NCBI GenBank assembly: GCA_030679635.1
Contig: JAUXSZ010000217.1
Span: 1-5,455, forward strand
Source: Sulfuricurvum sp.
GTDB lineage: Bacteria > Campylobacterota > Campylobacteria > Campylobacterales > Sulfurimonadaceae
Direction of reading: 5' to 3'
Length of the DNA stretch: 5,455 nucleotides
The stretch's first letter is position 1. Every line of letters begins with the position of its first letter. The position numbers and the translations under genes were made by a program. Under the pieces are notes generated by a model. The model saw only the letters and a program-made list of their open reading frames with translations, was not told the origin of the DNA and did not search any database. Positions 4,771-5,455 of this stretch are shown piece by piece.

Positions 4771-5455
4771 TCAGAACAAATCTCTTGAAAACGAAAAGCC
4801 GAATAATACTTTCGTAACAGAGCGGTCATAATCAATCAAACTTTCCCCGTATCCACTAAAAAGCTTAGCGTACCAAAAAGTATTTCCTGAGTTTAAAAAT
4901 GGATAGGACCAGTGAGCATCAACGGCACCTCGGCTCGTTCCGCCAGATCCAAAATTATAACGAAAGAGGGCACCGACTTCATGCTTTTCATACAGATACT
5001 TAAGCTTGACATCACCGTATCCGAGGTAGTCTTGGATGTCAGGATTGTCATCACCCGGATAATTTGGCTCATACGCACCTGTCGCTGGATTAACAACACC
5101 CTCAAAATAACCATCATATTTTTTGTTTTCAGGAATCTTGTACCATACGCGCGTAGTCAAGAAAAGATTGTCCCACTGCCAAATGCCGGCAAGGTATAGG
5201 CGGTTCCAAGAGCGGGAACGATATCCTTCCTGCCCGTTCGATTCATGCATAAAGCCAAATTTAGCTAACTTCAGTCCGGATACGTCACTGATCGATTCGG
5301 ATACAGGAACACCCATAAACAGTTCCGGCATATAGTTTATTGCGCGAAATGGCGCGGAATTACTGTAAACTTGCCACCACACTTTTTGTGTGTAGGCAAA
5401 ATTGATATACTCATTCCATCCGAAAAGGTTATACGTCAGCATCTTTGTCAGACTG
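4771..5455 (-). CDS. pldA: Outer-membrane phospholipase A1 (OMPLA), C-terminal part
   Basis: This is the C-terminal 227 residues of an OMPLA-family beta-barrel, an outer-membrane enzyme hydrolysing phospholipids and lysophospholipids, normally activated by calcium-dependent dimerisation when lipid asymmetry is lost. The active-site block reads FMHESNGQEGYRSRSWNRLYL. Its His (5245-5247), Ser (5239-5241) and Asn (5203-5205) have the same spacing as the H142/S144/N156 triad of E. coli OMPLA, and the YRSRS serine matches calcium ligand S152. Upstream, FAYTQKVWWQVYSNSAPFR matches the preceding strand and loop of the family. The protein ends in FGFSFSRDLF, with a terminal Phe typical of a Bam-recognised last strand. 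The frame stays open to the right edge and residues SLTK precede the methionine at 5442, so that methionine is internal and the true start with signal peptide lies outside. It converges on rnj. Confident family call. Confidence 0.93.
   Translation of the reverse strand, partial: SLTKMLTYNLFGWNEYINFAYTQKVWWQVYSNSAPFRAINYMPELFMGVPVSESISDVSGLKLAKFGFMHESNGQEGYRSRSWNRLYLAGIWQWDNLFLTTRVWYKIPENKKYDGYFEGVVNPATGAYEPNYPGDDNPDIQDYLGYGDVKLKYLYEKHEVGALFRYNFGSGGTSRGAVDAHWSYPFLNSGNTFWYAKLFSGYGESLIDYDRSVTKVLFGFSFSRDLF

Noticed and set aside
4912..5335. Plus-strand open frames opposite the phospholipase gene
   Set aside because: They overlap the catalytic region of pldA, have no ribosome sites or domain character, and are antisense shadows.
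5440..5442. Methionine at 5442 as the start of the phospholipase gene
   Set aside because: The frame continues upstream to the window edge (SLTK), matching the family's barrel-strand sequence, and no signal peptide follows this methionine. It is internal.
1..5455. Search for a defence system, prophage, insertion sequence or other new multi-gene system
   Set aside because: All the space is taken by housekeeping or envelope genes with tight spacing. I see no transposase, integrase, terminal repeat or tRNA attachment site.

Overview
This is an ordinary-looking chromosomal segment of a Campylobacterota (Epsilonproteobacteria) genome. It most resembles free-living Sulfuricurvum/Sulfurimonas-type bacteria. 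The reasons are the rsmA-rnj gene pair next to rlmN, the long disordered N-terminus of RNase J, the outer-membrane phospholipase A (a Gram-negative trait), the moderate GC content and the dense gene packing. The organism assignment is inference from protein character and remembered synteny (rsmA/rnj adjacency in Helicobacter and Campylobacter); no search was run.

Layout. Positions 1-1476 hold a minus-strand block read right to left: hisF (imidazole glycerol phosphate synthase cyclase subunit), a small purine-nucleoside-phosphorylase-like gene, and the first 64 codons of rlmN, which runs off the left edge. These genes overlap by 4 and 8 bases, so they are almost certainly one translationally coupled operon. 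A 174-base divergent intergenic region (1477-1650) carries candidate promoters for both directions. Positions 1651-4699 hold two plus-strand genes, rsmA (16S rRNA dimethyladenosine transferase) and rnj (ribonuclease J), separated by 91 bases with a possible second promoter. A perfect 9-bp hairpin follows rnj. The right end (4771-5455, minus strand) is the C-terminal part of an outer-membrane phospholipase A1, convergent with rnj.

Functional theme. rsmA, rnj and rlmN all act on RNA: small-subunit rRNA methylation, rRNA/mRNA processing and decay, and 23S rRNA/tRNA methylation. hisF and the phosphorylase-like gene concern histidine/purine-linked metabolism. pldA is an unrelated envelope gene.

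The features most worth a second look are inside genes. The RNase J N-terminus has a 21-bp/42-bp tandem repeat encoding eight strictly alternating DNRPPRQ/DNRPPRE units, followed by an RGG-like patch. The PNP-like protein is unusually short, retains an Asn/His pair typical of trimeric PNPs, and contains a G8 homopolymer that could slip. I see no mobile element, CRISPR array, RNA gene or clearly novel multi-gene system in this window.
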